The translations under genes were made by a program, and so were the position numbers. From assembly GCF_041224425.1 (NCBI RefSeq), contig NZ_JBGFGL010000077.1, positions 1 to 64,000 on the forward strand: a stretch of 64,000 nt of DNA. The letters run 5' to 3'. This DNA comes from Psychroserpens sp041224425. Its GTDB lineage: Bacteria > Bacteroidota > Bacteroidia > Flavobacteriales > Flavobacteriaceae. Of the stretch, positions 44,332 through 53,886 are shown one piece after another. The notes beneath the pieces are model-generated. The model was not told the origin of the DNA, made no database searches, and worked only from the letters and a program-made list of their open reading frames with translations. The number at the start of each line of letters is the position of its first letter. Within the stretch, counting starts at the first letter, position 1.

Positions 44332-45667
44332 GTTGCTTCTTTAGTTGGTAAATATATAGATATAAAATAACACTATTGATTAGTGATACTATGGAAGTCG
44401 CTAAAGCCAATCCATAAACACCTAAATGTTCAATGAGAATATAGTTAAGACATATGTTCATCACTAAACTTATTACAGATGTTAGCACCATAAAGTTGTT
44501 CTTATTTATAGAAGTTAAAAACTTAACCATTATCACTCCTGTGATGTAGAAAGGTATCTGAAGCAAATACATTTGTTGAATTTTAGAAACGATCACAGTA
44601 TCTGAACTTGTAAAGGCATTTCTTTCAAAGAATAAACTTATGATGGATGAAGAAAAAATAAATAAAATAACAGTGATAATCAGACTGAAAACAATTAATT
44701 GCTTTAGCATGGATTGTAATTTGTTGAAGGTGTTTGTGATGTCTTCAACAGCTTGCTTTGAAAAGTAGGGAAGCATTACGTTTCCAACAGCAATACCTAC
44801 AATTCCGATAGCGAAGGCAGGTATCTTTTCTCCATAATTGAGTGCTGCAATAGATCCAATTGCCAATTGCGCAGAGAAATACTGATCTACGAAAGGATTG
44901 ATTCCAACAAGTATGCTGGCAGACAATTTAGCAGGCAATTGTTTAAAAAGCGTTATGATATTTGATGAAGCAAAATCAGGTTTGTGTAATTGTATTAAGC
45001 GTCTTCGAATAGCAACAGACCCAACAAAGAGAAATCCTAAAATACTTCCAACTAAGGTTCCAATGGCTAGAACAAGATCATCTAACTCTTCTTTAAAGAA
45101 CAACAAACAGACAATAATTGTCAGAGGTGTAAACGCCGAACTCAAAGAGGAATATCTGAACTCATTGTCAATGGTCAGTAAGCCATTGATTATAGACGAA
45201 AACCCCCAAAATAAAATACAAGGTGCTACGTAATAAAATTGTTTTTTAACAAGACTGTAGTAATGTTCGGTATGACCTTTAAAAAAGACTTCAAGGTACA
45301 CATCCGTAAATAAGAAAGCCAGTATAAAAAATAGAATTGCCACACCAATTGTAACCAGGAAGCTCGTACTTTGAAACCGTCCAGCTATTAATGAGTTAAG
45401 CTTTAAGGTGCTTACGTAATTTGGAATGAATACACTTTTGAACGACCCAAGAAAAATATTATAGATTAGACTTGGAACGAGTATAGCTATATAAAAGGTG
45501 TCTAATAATTCAGAAAGACCAAAGTTTTCAGCAATGAGTATTTCCTTACCAAATCCAAGACCTTTAACAAAAAGCGTGAGGAGACCAACAGTAACGATAT
45601 TGGTAAGAGTGGTGCCTCCTAGTCTTTTGAATAGGGAATTAAATCTTTTAGACTTGCTAAACAACAT
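44324..45667 (-). CDS. MurJ/MviN-type lipid-linked oligosaccharide flippase
   Basis: 447 residues with about 12-14 hydrophobic segments. LFVKGLGFGKEILIAENFGL near the start, then SFKSVFIPNYVS, PFVDQYFSAQLAIGSIAALN and YGEKIPAFAIGIVGIAVGNV, are MVF-family (MurJ) motifs rather than those of the usual RfbX/Wzx proteins. In this setting it probably flips the undecaprenyl-linked repeat unit, doing the Wzx job. No other Wzx was found in the locus. It starts the upper operon segment. Confidence 0.87.
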   Translation of the reverse strand: MLFSKSKRFNSLFKRLGGTTLTNIVTVGLLTLFVKGLGFGKEILIAENFGLSELLDTFYIAILVPSLIYNIFLGSFKSVFIPNYVSTLKLNSLIAGRFQSTSFLVTIGVAILFFILAFLFTDVYLEVFFKGHTEHYYSLVKKQFYYVAPCILFWGFSSIINGLLTIDNEFRYSSLSSAFTPLTIIVCLLFFKEELDDLVLAIGTLVGSILGFLFVGSVAIRRRLIQLHKPDFASSNIITLFKQLPAKLSASILVGINPFVDQYFSAQLAIGSIAALNYGEKIPAFAIGIVGIAVGNVMLPYFSKQAVEDITNTFNKLQSMLKQLIVFSLIITVILFIFSSSIISLFFERNAFTSSDTVIVSKIQQMYLLQIPFYITGVIMVKFLTSINKNNFMVLTSVISLVMNICLNYILIEHLGVYGLALATSIVSLINSVILYLYIYQLKKQHV

Positions 45668-45872
45668 GTAATGTTTTCGTTTATTTTAAATTTAGGACAG
45701 AGCTAAATTAAATTTTATTTTAAACCTTCATTCAACAAATCCAATAGTTTAGACAAAATGGTTTTTATTGGGTATGAATGACAACAACAAGCCATTTTTT
45801 TAGTCAAATAACATAGATTTCACAAAGTAACATAATGGTTTATAACAATCTATTGAAACCAAGTTGTGGTAT

Positions 45873-46895
45873 TTAATGTGGCACTTTCAATAAAGTATTT
45901 AAGATCATTTTTTCCGAATCAACATAATTTGTGTAATACCTATGATTTTCGACCATCATACTTTTCATTTTATCGGTATTGGTGAGCAAATCATGAATAT
46001 TGCTTATTAACTCATCAGTAGTGTTGAAACTTAAATAGTTTTTATTCTCTTTGAAACCACCAGGCAATTCATAATGGAGTGGTTCTGAAATAATTGCTCT
46101 TGAAGCAGCAGTATACTCAGCAAATTTCCAACCTATAGAATTGTGTAGACCTGTTGTGGCAATGCATATATTGTGTTCTTTTATAGCATTTAGGAAATTT
46201 TCTTTCTTTGTGATTTTTAAAGGAACCAGAATGTCATTAGCTACTTTTTGTGAGTAAGCATCAATTTGAATTCCTCCAGTGAATCGATCTCCAAATTCAG
46301 CTTTACAAGCACGAACAAAAGCCATTCGGTCATTGTTGATTTGTTGGCGTTGTTCCTTTAACGTATTTGAATTCACTTGATCTGGATTCCACAAACCACA
46401 CAAAAATAAAATCTTATCCTCAGAATGTTTGAAAGGAGGATATTCATAAATATCGGATTTGAATGTGTTCTTTTTCAAATACTTCTTAACGATAGATTTG
46501 GTTCTTTCGGAAGTTGTAAGTGGATAATTACCTTCATAATCAAAAGGAAAATTCAATCCTAAAGGATAGAGGTTAAAGTCCTTTAAATGTTTTTGAAGCG
46601 TAGTGTTAAAACTTCTTTTAAAATAGAAATCACATTTATAATTAGAATTTACAAATTCAAGATTCTCCTCAAAACTACCATCTGTCCAATTAAAGCCATC
46701 CAATGTATCATATATTAAAGTATAGGTGTTATTCACAATAACTTTAATGATAGGTTTACTATCTTTTAATGTGATACGTTTCGTTTCTAAATTGATGAAC
46801 CCTTTCTGTTTTAACTTCCAAAAGCCATCATAAATTTGGGTTAAATGTGGTGATGGACAAAATTCTATAAGACAATTAAAAAATGGCTTTGGCAT
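45873..46895 (-). CDS. Glycosyltransferase-like protein of unknown subfamily
   Basis: 340 residues. The C-terminal half looks like a GT-B donor domain (FLCGLWNPDQVNSNTL; HNICIATTGLHNSIGWKFAE; then a loop before RAIISEPLHYELPGGF), while the N-terminal half matches no family I know. It lacks the EX7E pair of GT4 and has few other recognisable motifs. It is separated from the operon by 205 bp and so probably transcribed on its own. It could modify the polymer or another surface glycan. No signal peptide was seen, so it is cytoplasmic or membrane-peripheral. Confidence 0.65.
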   Translation of the reverse strand: MPKPFFNCLIEFCPSPHLTQIYDGFWKLKQKGFINLETKRITLKDSKPIIKVIVNNTYTLIYDTLDGFNWTDGSFEENLEFVNSNYKCDFYFKRSFNTTLQKHLKDFNLYPLGLNFPFDYEGNYPLTTSERTKSIVKKYLKKNTFKSDIYEYPPFKHSEDKILFLCGLWNPDQVNSNTLKEQRQQINNDRMAFVRACKAEFGDRFTGGIQIDAYSQKVANDILVPLKITKKENFLNAIKEHNICIATTGLHNSIGWKFAEYTAASRAIISEPLHYELPGGFKENKNYLSFNTTDELISNIHDLLTNTDKMKSMMVENHRYYTNYVDSEKMILNTLLKVPH

Positions 46896-47233
46896 AGTGA
46901 GTTAATTTAGCCTAAAAGTTAGAATTTATTTTGAGATTAACTTAAATATAAATTTTTTTTAATTTTTTTATTACTTATAAGTTGCTTATATACAGTTGTT
47001 TATGTTTAAATATTCTTTTTAATTTCATTATTCTCTAATAGTTATAGTCCATAACGTTATTTAGTCCGTATATAAATTGTCGATAAAATACCAAAATTAC
47101 AGTCAAAATACATTTGTAAGAAAAATATGTAATTTAAATACACTTTATCGAATAATATGTACTTTAAACGTTATTTATAAATTTTATACTATATATTGGC
47201 ACCCTAACAATTAGCCCCAAATATTAATAGCAA
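46896..47233. other. AT-rich intergenic region upstream of the pectate-lyase-like gene
   Basis: A 338-bp gap of very AT-rich DNA. It contains a TAnnTTTG box at 47109-47116 pointing right, two short direct repeats (TAGTCC-A/G-TA near 47046 and 47063), and a repeated AATATGTA plus TTTAAA module (near 47127 and 47154). No ORF or structured RNA was evident. It probably holds the promoters of both divergent genes. Confidence 0.5.
47109..47116 (+). promoter_or_regulatory. Putative -7 element for the pectate-lyase-like gene
   Basis: TACATTTG, an exact TAnnTTTG match. It predicts a leader of about 110 nt. No TTG box at the usual distance. Confidence 0.35.
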
Positions 47234-50200
47234 ATGAAATCCCCAAATTCTACTTGCCACAGTTTCGGCTGTGAAAAGACATCCCTTAGACTTTTTTTCG
47301 TTTTGATCCTATTACTTAGTTGTACTAATTTAAGTAATTCACAAACAAAAGCATTTCCCTCTGTACAAGGTGCTGGTAGTTACGTTACTGGTGGAAGAGG
47401 AGGAATAATCGTAAAAGTAACCAATCTCAATAACTCCGGACCTGGTAGTTTAAGATCTGCATTGATGATGACTGTTCCTAGAACAATTGTTTTTGATGTG
47501 AGTGGAACTATTGTTTTGACTTCAGCAATTGAACTTATTGAAGAAAACTCAAATTTTACTGTTGCTGGACAAACAGCTCCTGAAGGCGGAATTACAATAA
47601 GCAATCACCTTATACAAATGGGTGGAGGATGGAGTCGACCATCACAACCATGTAATAATGCCATTTGGAGATACATCCGTTTTAGAAATGGCCGATATAA
47701 TGGTCAGTCAGATGTTAGAGAACATAACGGATTTTTGTCTACAGGATGTGAAGGTTTGGTCTTTGATCATTGTTCTTTCAGCTTTTGTGACGATCAAGCA
47801 ATCGCAATGGGTGGAGATTGGGGTCCATTACAGGACATAACCATTCAAAATTGTGTGTTTTCTGAAAATGCCACTGGAATTATTGTAGGTTTAAATCCCA
47901 ATTATCCAACAGGAAACATGACCTCGATAAATAATTTATTTGTCGATCAAGGACATCGAACACCTAATGTTGGAGGAGGTTTACAATATGATATCATCAA
48001 TAATGTATTTTTTAATTGGGGTTCTCGATTAACCAATGCAAACTCTAGTAGCCCAGAAATAAACTTTATTGGAAATTATCTTCAGCCAGGAGACCATACC
48101 TTAAACGGAAGTGCTAATAAAGTACAAAACATAGTTCCAAGTATTTATACGGCAAATAATTATCATTCAACATATTATCAGGTGCCACAATTAGATGATA
48201 GAGATCTATGGCAAAACTTTTATACCAATGCAAACTTGCCAAGTAGTTATTTTACTACGACCATGCATCCGTTGATAGAAAACCCAACGGTTACTTCAGC
48301 GCAAACAGCGTTTACTACTGTCCTTGCTAATGTAGGTGCCAATAAGTTTTTAAATGCCGATGGAAGTTACGGTACTTATAGAGATAGTTTTGATATACTA
48401 AAAATTAACAATGTTCAGAATAACATAAGTTCAGATCCATTTAATAAAAACTGGACTTTGCCAAGTCTTCCTCAAAACTCAAGACCAGGTACTTATGATA
48501 CCGATAATGATGGAATGGCTGACGTATGGGAAATAGCCACCTTTGGAGATTTAACCAGAAGCCATAATGGCGATGAAGATGGAGACGGATATACAAATGT
48601 CGAAGAATTCATTAATGGAACTGATACAGAAACTAATGTTTCGTATCAAGTTGAAGCTGGAGATAATGTTACCATTTGTGAAGGAGAAAGTACAACTTTA
48701 GTAGCTTCTGAAGCAGATTCATATGTTTGGATGCCTGGCAACATGACATCAAATTCTATAAATGTTTCTCCAGCATCGACAACTACTTACACAGTTACTG
48801 GAACACATGCTGATGGGAGTACATCATCAGATCAGGTTGTCGTTACAGTAAACCCAATACCTGTTGCTAATGCTGGTGTTGATGTGGAAATATGTCAAGG
48901 CGAATCTGTGACCTTAACAGCAGAAGGAGGAACATCATATCTATGGAATACTGGTCAGACAACAGAAAGCATAACTGTTAGTCCTAACGCTACATTTACC
49001 TATTCTGTAGTAGCAATTGAAAATGGGTGCAATAGTGAAGCTGATGAAATTGTTGTAACTGTAAATCCTTTACCAAATGTAGATGCTGGTTTAGATGTGA
49101 CGATTAACTATGGAGAATCAATTGAATTAAACGCTAGTGGCGCAGATTCATATGTTTGGAATACTGGCGAAACTACACAAAGTATTACTGTAAACCCAAC
49201 TATAGAAACTACATATACGGTCACAGGTAGTAATGGAAATTGTGAAAATTCAGATTCAGTAACGGTTTTTCTAGTAGGCAACGAAGTCGTTGCCAATGCG
49301 GGAGAAGATCAAACGATATGCAATGGGTCTACAACTACCTTAACCGCTACAGGAGGAACTGCTTATGTTTGGAACACAGGAGAGACAACTGCGAGTATTG
49401 AAGTTAACCCAACCCAAACAACTACTTATACTGTTACTGTTTTTGATATAACTGGTACACTATCAGATACTGACGACGTCATTGTAACCGTAAATGAACT
49501 GCCAAATACAAACGCTGGATCAGACGTGGCGATTACTGAAGGTGAAAGTGTCACCTTAACGGCTACAGGAGCTGATTCCTATGAGTGGAGCACAGGTGAA
49601 ACCACTTCAGCTATTTCAGTATCGCCAAATACTACTACGACATATACAGTGACAGGTTTCTCAAACGGTTGTGAATCGACCGACGCGGTTGTAGTGACCG
49701 TTGAGACCGAAACTGTGGTTGCCAATGCAGGAGCAGATGTTGAGATCTGTTCTGGAGCAATGGTTACTTTAACTGCTTCTGGAGGAACTAGCTACGAGTG
49801 GAGTACTGGAGAGACGACACAGAGCATTGAGGTAAGCCCTAACGTTACGACCACTTATTCTGTAACCGTTTTCAATACAATGGGAACCGCTTCAGATACT
49901 GACGACGTCATTGTAACCGTAAATGAACTGCCAAATACAGACGCTGGATCAGACGTGACGATTACTGAAGGTGAAAGTGTTACTTTAACGGCTACAGGAG
50001 CAGATTCCTATGAGTGGAGCACAGGCGAAACCACGTCCGCTATTTCAGTATCGCCAAATACTACTACGACATATACAGTGACAGGTTTCTCAAACGGCTG
50101 TGAATCGACCGACGCGGTTGTAGTGACCGTTGAGACTGAAACTGTGGTTGCCAATGCAGGAGCAGATGTTGAGATCTGTTCTGGAACAGTGGCTACTTTG

Positions 50201-52141
50201 ACTGCTTCGGGAGGAACTAGCTACGAGTGGAGTACTGGAGAGACGACACAGAGCATTGAGGTAAGCCCTAACGTTACGACCACTTATTCGGTAACCGTTT
50301 TCAATACAATGGGAACCGCTTCAGATACTGACGATGTCATTGTAACGGTAAATGATTTGCCAAATACAGATGCTGGATCAGACGTGACGATTACTGAAGG
50401 AGAGAGTGTCACCTTAACGGCTACAGGAGCTGATTCCTATGAATGGAGCACAGGTGAAACCACGTCAGCTATTTCAGTATCGCCAAATACTACTACGACA
50501 TATACAGTGACAGGTTTTTCAAATGGTTGTGAATCGACCGACGCGGTTGTAGTGACCGTTGAGACCGAAACTGTGGTAGCCAATGCAGGAGCAGATGTTG
50601 AGATCTGTTCTGGAGCAATGGTTACTTTGACTGCTTCTGGAGGAACTAGCTACGAGTGGAGTACTGGAGAGACGACACAGATCATTGAGGTGAGCCCTAA
50701 CGTTACGACCACTTATTCGGTAACCGTTTTCAATACAATGGGAACGGCCTCAGATACCGATGAGGTTACTGTAACGGTAAATGATTTGCCAGTTGCAAAT
50801 GCAGGAGCAGATGTTGAGATCTGTTTAGGTGCATCGATAGTCTTAGTTGCATCAGGCGGAACAGATTATTTATGGAGCACAGGAGAGTCCGCACAAAGCA
50901 TTGAGGTAAGTCCGAACTCAACCACAGAGTATTCTGTTGAGGTTTTCGATAATGGATGCTCGTCCACAGATGAAGTCATAGTAACGGTAAATGAACTGCC
51001 AAATACAGACGCTGGTTCAGATATTACGATTACTGAAGGCGAAAGTGTTACCTTAACGGCTACAGGAGCTGATTCCTATGAGTGGAGCACAGGTGAAACC
51101 ACGTCAGCTATTTCAGTATCGCCAAATACTACTACGACATATACAGTGACAGGTTTCTCAAATGGTTGTCAAACAACTGATGAAGTCACCGTTATTGTCG
51201 AACCAATAATTTTTGAAGCGAGTGCTGGCGAAGATCAATTTATTTGTGAAGGAACACAAACGACCTTAACTGCTTCTGAAGGAGATTCTTATTTGTGGAG
51301 TACAGGAGAAACTACACAGAGTATCACTGTTAGTCCGTGGGAAACAGAAACCTATACTGTAACTGTTTTTGAAGATGATCAACAAGCCCAGGATGATGTT
51401 ACTGTATTTGTGAATTTAAACCCAAATGTTGTTATTATGAATGGTCAGGAAGTTACCATTTTAGAAGGGGAATTTATTACGCTTTCTGCTTCAGGAGCCA
51501 ATTTATATGAATGGAGTAATGGAGCTACACAACCAAATATTGCTGTAAGTCCATCAAGTTCAACTACTTTTTCAGTCACAGGTTTTATCAATAACTGTTC
51601 TGATACAAAATCGGTTACAGTAAATGTGGTTGGTACTGTTGAAGCTTATGCTGGTGAAGATCAATTTATTTGTAATAATGAGACGGTTACATTAACCGCA
51701 ACAGGTGGCGACGAATTTTTATGGAGCACTGGTGAAACTACACCAAGTATTGAGGTGTCTCCAAATGAAGATACAGAATATTCTGTAGTGGTATACAATG
51801 CATTAGATGCCGATGAAGCTACTGTAATGGTTTTTGTAGAAGATTGTTCATCTGCAGTCATTTTACCGGAAGCAGAAGAAGAGTTTGATTTCAATGTTTA
51901 TCAAGATGCGACGGCCGATATTGTCAAGGTTAAAATTTCTGGATTGCAAAATGTTAATGTGGAACAGATTATGATTTATGATTTAAATGGAAAAATTATT
52001 TATTCTGAGCAAATACTTCAAAACGAAGGAGATCTTTCACTTGATAAAGAAATCGATAGTTCACTGTTTTCAAGAGGAATTTATGTGATTCGGTTGATGT
52101 ACAACAATACAGAATTATTGAAAAAAGTATTAATCCGCTAA
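47234..52141 (+). CDS. Secreted pectate-lyase-like protein with about 15 Ig-like repeats and T9SS tail
   Basis: 1635 residues. The export signal ends about residue 37 (LLLLSCTNLSNSQ; a lipobox-like LLSC is also present). Residues about 40-400 form a right-handed beta-helix with family-1 pectate-lyase-type motifs (FPSVQGAGSYVTGGRGG, TIVFDVSGTIVLTS, VAGQTAPEGGITIS). A calcium-binding spacer follows (DTDNDGMADVWE, EDGDGYTNVEEF). About 15 Ig/PKD-like modules of about 70 residues come next, each with WSTGETT-type and TTTYTVT-type strands. The C-terminal type A sorting domain is IMIYDLNGKIIYSE, SRGIYVIRLMYNN, KKVLIR. It probably acts on pectin or another uronic-acid polysaccharide at the cell surface; specificity is unproven. 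Confidence 0.88.
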   Translation: MKSPNSTCHSFGCEKTSLRLFFVLILLLSCTNLSNSQTKAFPSVQGAGSYVTGGRGGIIVKVTNLNNSGPGSLRSALMMTVPRTIVFDVSGTIVLTSAIELIEENSNFTVAGQTAPEGGITISNHLIQMGGGWSRPSQPCNNAIWRYIRFRNGRYNGQSDVREHNGFLSTGCEGLVFDHCSFSFCDDQAIAMGGDWGPLQDITIQNCVFSENATGIIVGLNPNYPTGNMTSINNLFVDQGHRTPNVGGGLQYDIINNVFFNWGSRLTNANSSSPEINFIGNYLQPGDHTLNGSANKVQNIVPSIYTANNYHSTYYQVPQLDDRDLWQNFYTNANLPSSYFTTTMHPLIENPTVTSAQTAFTTVLANVGANKFLNADGSYGTYRDSFDILKINNVQNNISSDPFNKNWTLPSLPQNSRPGTYDTDNDGMADVWEIATFGDLTRSHNGDEDGDGYTNVEEFINGTDTETNVSYQVEAGDNVTICEGESTTLVASEADSYVWMPGNMTSNSINVSPASTTTYTVTGTHADGSTSSDQVVVTVNPIPVANAGVDVEICQGESVTLTAEGGTSYLWNTGQTTESITVSPNATFTYSVVAIENGCNSEADEIVVTVNPLPNVDAGLDVTINYGESIELNASGADSYVWNTGETTQSITVNPTIETTYTVTGSNGNCENSDSVTVFLVGNEVVANAGEDQTICNGSTTTLTATGGTAYVWNTGETTASIEVNPTQTTTYTVTVFDITGTLSDTDDVIVTVNELPNTNAGSDVAITEGESVTLTATGADSYEWSTGETTSAISVSPNTTTTYTVTGFSNGCESTDAVVVTVETETVVANAGADVEICSGAMVTLTASGGTSYEWSTGETTQSIEVSPNVTTTYSVTVFNTMGTASDTDDVIVTVNELPNTDAGSDVTITEGESVTLTATGADSYEWSTGETTSAISVSPNTTTTYTVTGFSNGCESTDAVVVTVETETVVANAGADVEICSGTVATLTASGGTSYEWSTGETTQSIEVSPNVTTTYSVTVFNTMGTASDTDDVIVTVNDLPNTDAGSDVTITEGESVTLTATGADSYEWSTGETTSAISVSPNTTTTYTVTGFSNGCESTDAVVVTVETETVVANAGADVEICSGAMVTLTASGGTSYEWSTGETTQIIEVSPNVTTTYSVTVFNTMGTASDTDEVTVTVNDLPVANAGADVEICLGASIVLVASGGTDYLWSTGESAQSIEVSPNSTTEYSVEVFDNGCSSTDEVIVTVNELPNTDAGSDITITEGESVTLTATGADSYEWSTGETTSAISVSPNTTTTYTVTGFSNGCQTTDEVTVIVEPIIFEASAGEDQFICEGTQTTLTASEGDSYLWSTGETTQSITVSPWETETYTVTVFEDDQQAQDDVTVFVNLNPNVVIMNGQEVTILEGEFITLSASGANLYEWSNGATQPNIAVSPSSSTTFSVTGFINNCSDTKSVTVNVVGTVEAYAGEDQFICNNETVTLTATGGDEFLWSTGETTPSIEVSPNEDTEYSVVVYNALDADEATVMVFVEDCSSAVILPEAEEEFDFNVYQDATADIVKVKISGLQNVNVEQIMIYDLNGKIIYSEQILQNEGDLSLDKEIDSSLFSRGIYVIRLMYNNTELLKKVLIR
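49493..50779 (+). repeat. Near-identical 429-bp tandem repeats (three copies)
   Basis: The block beginning with gccaatgcaggagcagatgt recurs at about 49721, 50150 and 50579, an exact 429-bp spacing equal to 143 codons (two Ig-like modules). Copies differ by only a handful of mostly silent changes. A fourth, partial and more diverged copy follows to about 51200. The array is prone to slippage and to assembly collapse. Confidence 0.9.
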
Positions 52142-52169
52142 GGATAATATTTGCGCTTAATTGTTAAAG

Positions 52170-52205
52170 AATGCCATTATGTTTCAAAGCAGAATGGCAT
52201 TTTTA
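52170..52205. terminator. Convergent terminator after the pectate-lyase-like gene
   Basis: Arms AATGCCATT (52170-52178) and AATGGCATT (52193-52201) with a 14-base loop and a following T run. The leftward DUF4258-like gene ends inside its right edge. Confidence 0.75.
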
Positions 52206-52580
52206 GTTTTTGATATATTCGATAGCCAAAATGGTTGCTGTGGAATCACAATTTTTGATAGTCAATTCCATAGGCTTTTCATTTAAGGAGTTTTCTATAT
52301 AATAGGTTTTACAGCCTTCGGCTTTAGTATCACTTTTTGAGAAGTTCACATCACCAGTTTTAATCAATTCCATAACAACAGTTGAATCAATAGCCTTGGA
52401 TTGCATTGATGCTTTAGCAGATTCAGAATAAGTCTTCTTTTTTATAGATATATTTTTTATGGTTCTTGCATTCGGACCATAATCGCATGAGAAATTTTTT
52501 CCACTAAGAAAAAAAGCTAAAACAATAAGTCCAATGGAAAAACCGCCTAAGTAGTATCCGACTCGGTGTATGAATTTCAT
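52203..52580 (-). CDS. Small membrane-anchored protein, DUF4258-like
   Basis: 125 residues with one N-terminal membrane helix (GYYLGGFSIGLIVLAFFLSG), then SCDYGPNARTIKNI and a C-terminal region with a Cys (KTYYIENSLNEKPMELTIKN and NCDSTATI). I associate this sequence type with proteins annotated DUF4258 in flavobacteria, usually next to ald; the association is from memory and not firm. Function unknown. It is 16 bp downstream of ald on the same strand and is probably co-transcribed. Confidence 0.65.
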   Translation of the reverse strand: MKFIHRVGYYLGGFSIGLIVLAFFLSGKNFSCDYGPNARTIKNISIKKKTYSESAKASMQSKAIDSTVVMELIKTGDVNFSKSDTKAEGCKTYYIENSLNEKPMELTIKNCDSTATILAIEYIKN

Positions 52581-52596
52581 GATTTGATTTTAAGCC

Positions 52597-53796
52597 TTAA
52601 AAGATTAGTAAGTTCACATCGCTGCAGTCTAGATCGAACCAATCTGCAACAGATTTATTGGTTAAAATTCCGTGGTAAAAATACAATCCATTTTTTAAAC
52701 CACGATCAAATCGTATGGCATTTTCAATTCCTCCATCCTCAGCAATCTTTAAAAGGTATGGTGTAAAAATATTACTGATTGACACTGAGGCAGATCGAGA
52801 ATATCTTGCTGGAATGTTAGGAACACAATAATGCGTCACACCATTATATACGAATGTTGGTTTATCATGGTTAGTGACTTCACTCGTTTCAAAACAACCA
52901 CCCATATCAATACTGACATCAATAACTACAGCACCAGACTTCATTACATTCACCATAGCTTCAGTAACCACGACAGGAGCTCTATTTTTACCTCGAACAG
53001 CACCAATGGCAACATCACAGCGCTTCAAGGCCTTTACTAAGTTTTTTGGTTGTAGTGTAGAGGTATAGATTGTACGTCCCAGATTTGACTGGATACAACG
53101 CAGTTTTGTAATGGAGTTATCAAAAACCTTGACATTGGCACCTAAGCCTATGGCCGAACGCGCTGCAAACTCACCAACCGTTCCAGCACCAATAATTACG
53201 ACTTCAATAGGAGGTACACCACTAATGTTTCCAAACATAAGTCCGTTACCACCATTAACATTAGAAAGTAATTCTGAAGCAATTAAAATAGATGATGTAC
53301 CAGCAATTTCACTTAGAGAGCGCACAGCAGGATAAGCACCATCTTCATCTTTAATAAATTCAAAAGCCAGTGCTGTAATACGTTTAGAAGCCAATGCTTC
53401 AAAATACTTTTTGTTTTGGGTTTTGAGTTGCAAAGCAGAAATCAATAATGTTTGCGGATTGATAAGTTTTATTTCATCAAGTGAAGGCGGTTCTACCTTG
53501 AGTATGATAGGACATGAAAAAACCTTTGCTGTATCCTTGGTGACTTCTGCGCCAGCTTCGCTATAATCCTTGTCCTTAAAATTAGCGCCTACACCAGCTC
53601 CAGATTCGATCATAACCCGATGTCCATTAGATATCAGTGCAGAAACAGCATCAGGAGTTAGACAAACACGTTTTTCCTGGAAATGGGTTTCTTTTGGGAT
53701 ACCAATAAAAAGATTCCCTTTTTGTTTTAAAACTTCTAAAGTTTCTTCTTGAGGAAGCAATTGTGCTTTGGTGAAAGGCGATAAGGATTTGCTCAT
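52597..53796 (-). CDS. ald: Alanine dehydrogenase
   Basis: 399 residues of the AlaDH/PNT N-terminal plus NAD-binding fold. IGIPKETHFQEKRVCLTPDA is the substrate-binding start, VVIIGAGTVGEFAARSAIGL the NAD loop, and YCVPNIPARYSRSASVSISN the conserved C-terminal block. It reversibly deaminates L-alanine to pyruvate with NAD. The protein is longer than minimal AlaDH by about 30 residues at its N-terminus, as in other Bacteroidota. Family distinction from the transhydrogenase alpha subunit rests on the single-chain length. Confidence 0.93.
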   Translation of the reverse strand: MSKSLSPFTKAQLLPQEETLEVLKQKGNLFIGIPKETHFQEKRVCLTPDAVSALISNGHRVMIESGAGVGANFKDKDYSEAGAEVTKDTAKVFSCPIILKVEPPSLDEIKLINPQTLLISALQLKTQNKKYFEALASKRITALAFEFIKDEDGAYPAVRSLSEIAGTSSILIASELLSNVNGGNGLMFGNISGVPPIEVVIIGAGTVGEFAARSAIGLGANVKVFDNSITKLRCIQSNLGRTIYTSTLQPKNLVKALKRCDVAIGAVRGKNRAPVVVTEAMVNVMKSGAVVIDVSIDMGGCFETSEVTNHDKPTFVYNGVTHYCVPNIPARYSRSASVSISNIFTPYLLKIAEDGGIENAIRFDRGLKNGLYFYHGILTNKSVADWFDLDCSDVNLLIF

Positions 53797-53886
53797 TAGC
53801 TTTTAATTGGAAACTCAAATTACAAATAATTATTTTATTAATTAAAATAAAAGTTTATATATTAGATGTAGATAATTTTCTATATA

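Noticed and set aside
47127..47170. CRISPR or short-repeat array in the AT-rich gap upstream of the pectate-lyase-like gene
   Set aside because: Only two imperfect short direct repeats, no regular spacers, no cas genes.
52201..52580. Part of a toxin-antitoxin system, given the DUF4258-like name
   Set aside because: The protein has an N-terminal membrane helix and no adjacent antitoxin gene; nothing supports toxin function.
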